Shown here: positions 51,126-51,194 of the stretch, piece after piece
Layout of the letters: each line of letters begins with the position of its first letter
Position numbering within the stretch: position 1 is the first letter of the stretch
Origin: Acutalibacter sp. 1XD8-33
GTDB lineage: Bacteria; Bacillota; Clostridia; Oscillospirales; Acutalibacteraceae
Assembly: GCF_003612555.1 (NCBI RefSeq)
Contig: NZ_RAZF01000019.1
Location: 1-51,194 of the forward strand
Direction of reading: 5' to 3'
DNA length: 51,194 bases
The notes under the pieces: model-generated
Seen by the model: the letters and a program-made list of their open reading frames with translations, nothing else
Database searches by the model: none
What the model was told of the DNA's origin: nothing
Program-made: the position numbers and the translations under genes

Positions 51126-51194
51126 GCATTCCTATAGAGAATGAAATTTGAACTTTGAAAAAATAAAATCTCCCCGTATGATGTATATGAGTTT

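Larger units (their letters stand above)
39420..51194. mobile_element. Left portion of an integrative conjugative element (Tn1549/CTn-like), continuing past the window
   Basis: Starting in rlmD, G+C falls from ~60% to ~33% in the defence gene and ~48-50% in the rest. The gene set is typical of conjugative elements of gut Firmicutes: ParA/ParB, a 59-residue conserved small protein, a large CnaB-type surface protein and many small overlapping genes. No integrase, relaxase or VirB4/VirD4 gene is in the window; they should lie further right. Confidence 0.8.

Overview
The window looks like a chromosome segment of an anaerobic, spore-forming, gut-type Clostridium relative. A high-G+C member of the Oscillospiraceae (Flavonifractor / Intestinimonas / Oscillibacter-like) is my best guess; this is inference, since there is no rRNA here. 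The support is a spo0A gene, a BofA-like peptide, class III (oxygen-sensitive) ribonucleotide reductase, HemW, GH29 and GH2 glycosidases, a MurT/GatD pair and an integrative conjugative element (ICE) of a kind common in gut Firmicutes.

Layout. 1-8150: ABC half-transporter, murD, rnr, bofA-like, nagA, GNAT. 8150-15370: aspS, then an anaerobic nucleotide-reduction cluster in which NrdD is split. Its catalytic body (11075-13372) stops before the glycyl-radical motif, which is encoded by a separate 64-residue gene (13925-14119), followed by surE and the activase nrdG. 15370-25110: a four-stem palindromic element, a FAD/Rieske oxidoreductase, lepA, an unrecognised Cys-containing protein, hemW, a GH2 glycosidase, and spo0A with a receiver domain that lacks its phosphorylation site. 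25153-27804 (minus strand): a Ca2+-type P-ATPase. 28500-37690: PAP2 phosphatase, GH29 fucosidase, glycyl-tRNA synthetase, a lipoprotein, a Pro/Thr-rich membrane protein with three repeated cytosolic motifs, a minus-strand sugar isomerase/epimerase, and murT plus a GatD homologue without its catalytic residues. 38068-39744: an rlmD-type 23S rRNA methyltransferase whose last ~110 codons appear to come from an inserted element. 39420 to the end: the left part of that ICE, with an AbiJ/HEPN-type defence gene of very low G+C, parA/parB, a 1382-residue thioester/CnaB surface adhesin and a tightly packed set of small ICE genes. The integrase and conjugation genes would lie beyond the window.

The host intergenic spaces carry at least eight copies of a modular, hairpin-rich repeat, all in the same orientation, with compensatory base changes in the stems. 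They also carry separate elements bounded by inverted repeats with internal perfect hairpins. These repeats explain most gaps longer than 300 bases. One copy begins exactly at the nrdD stop codon, between the two halves of the split reductase.

The observations most worth a second look are the split NrdD with a stand-alone glycyl-radical peptide, Spo0A with Glu at the Asp56 position, GatD without Cys/His, the covarying repeat family, the multi-stem palindromic elements, and the ICE-completed RlmD.
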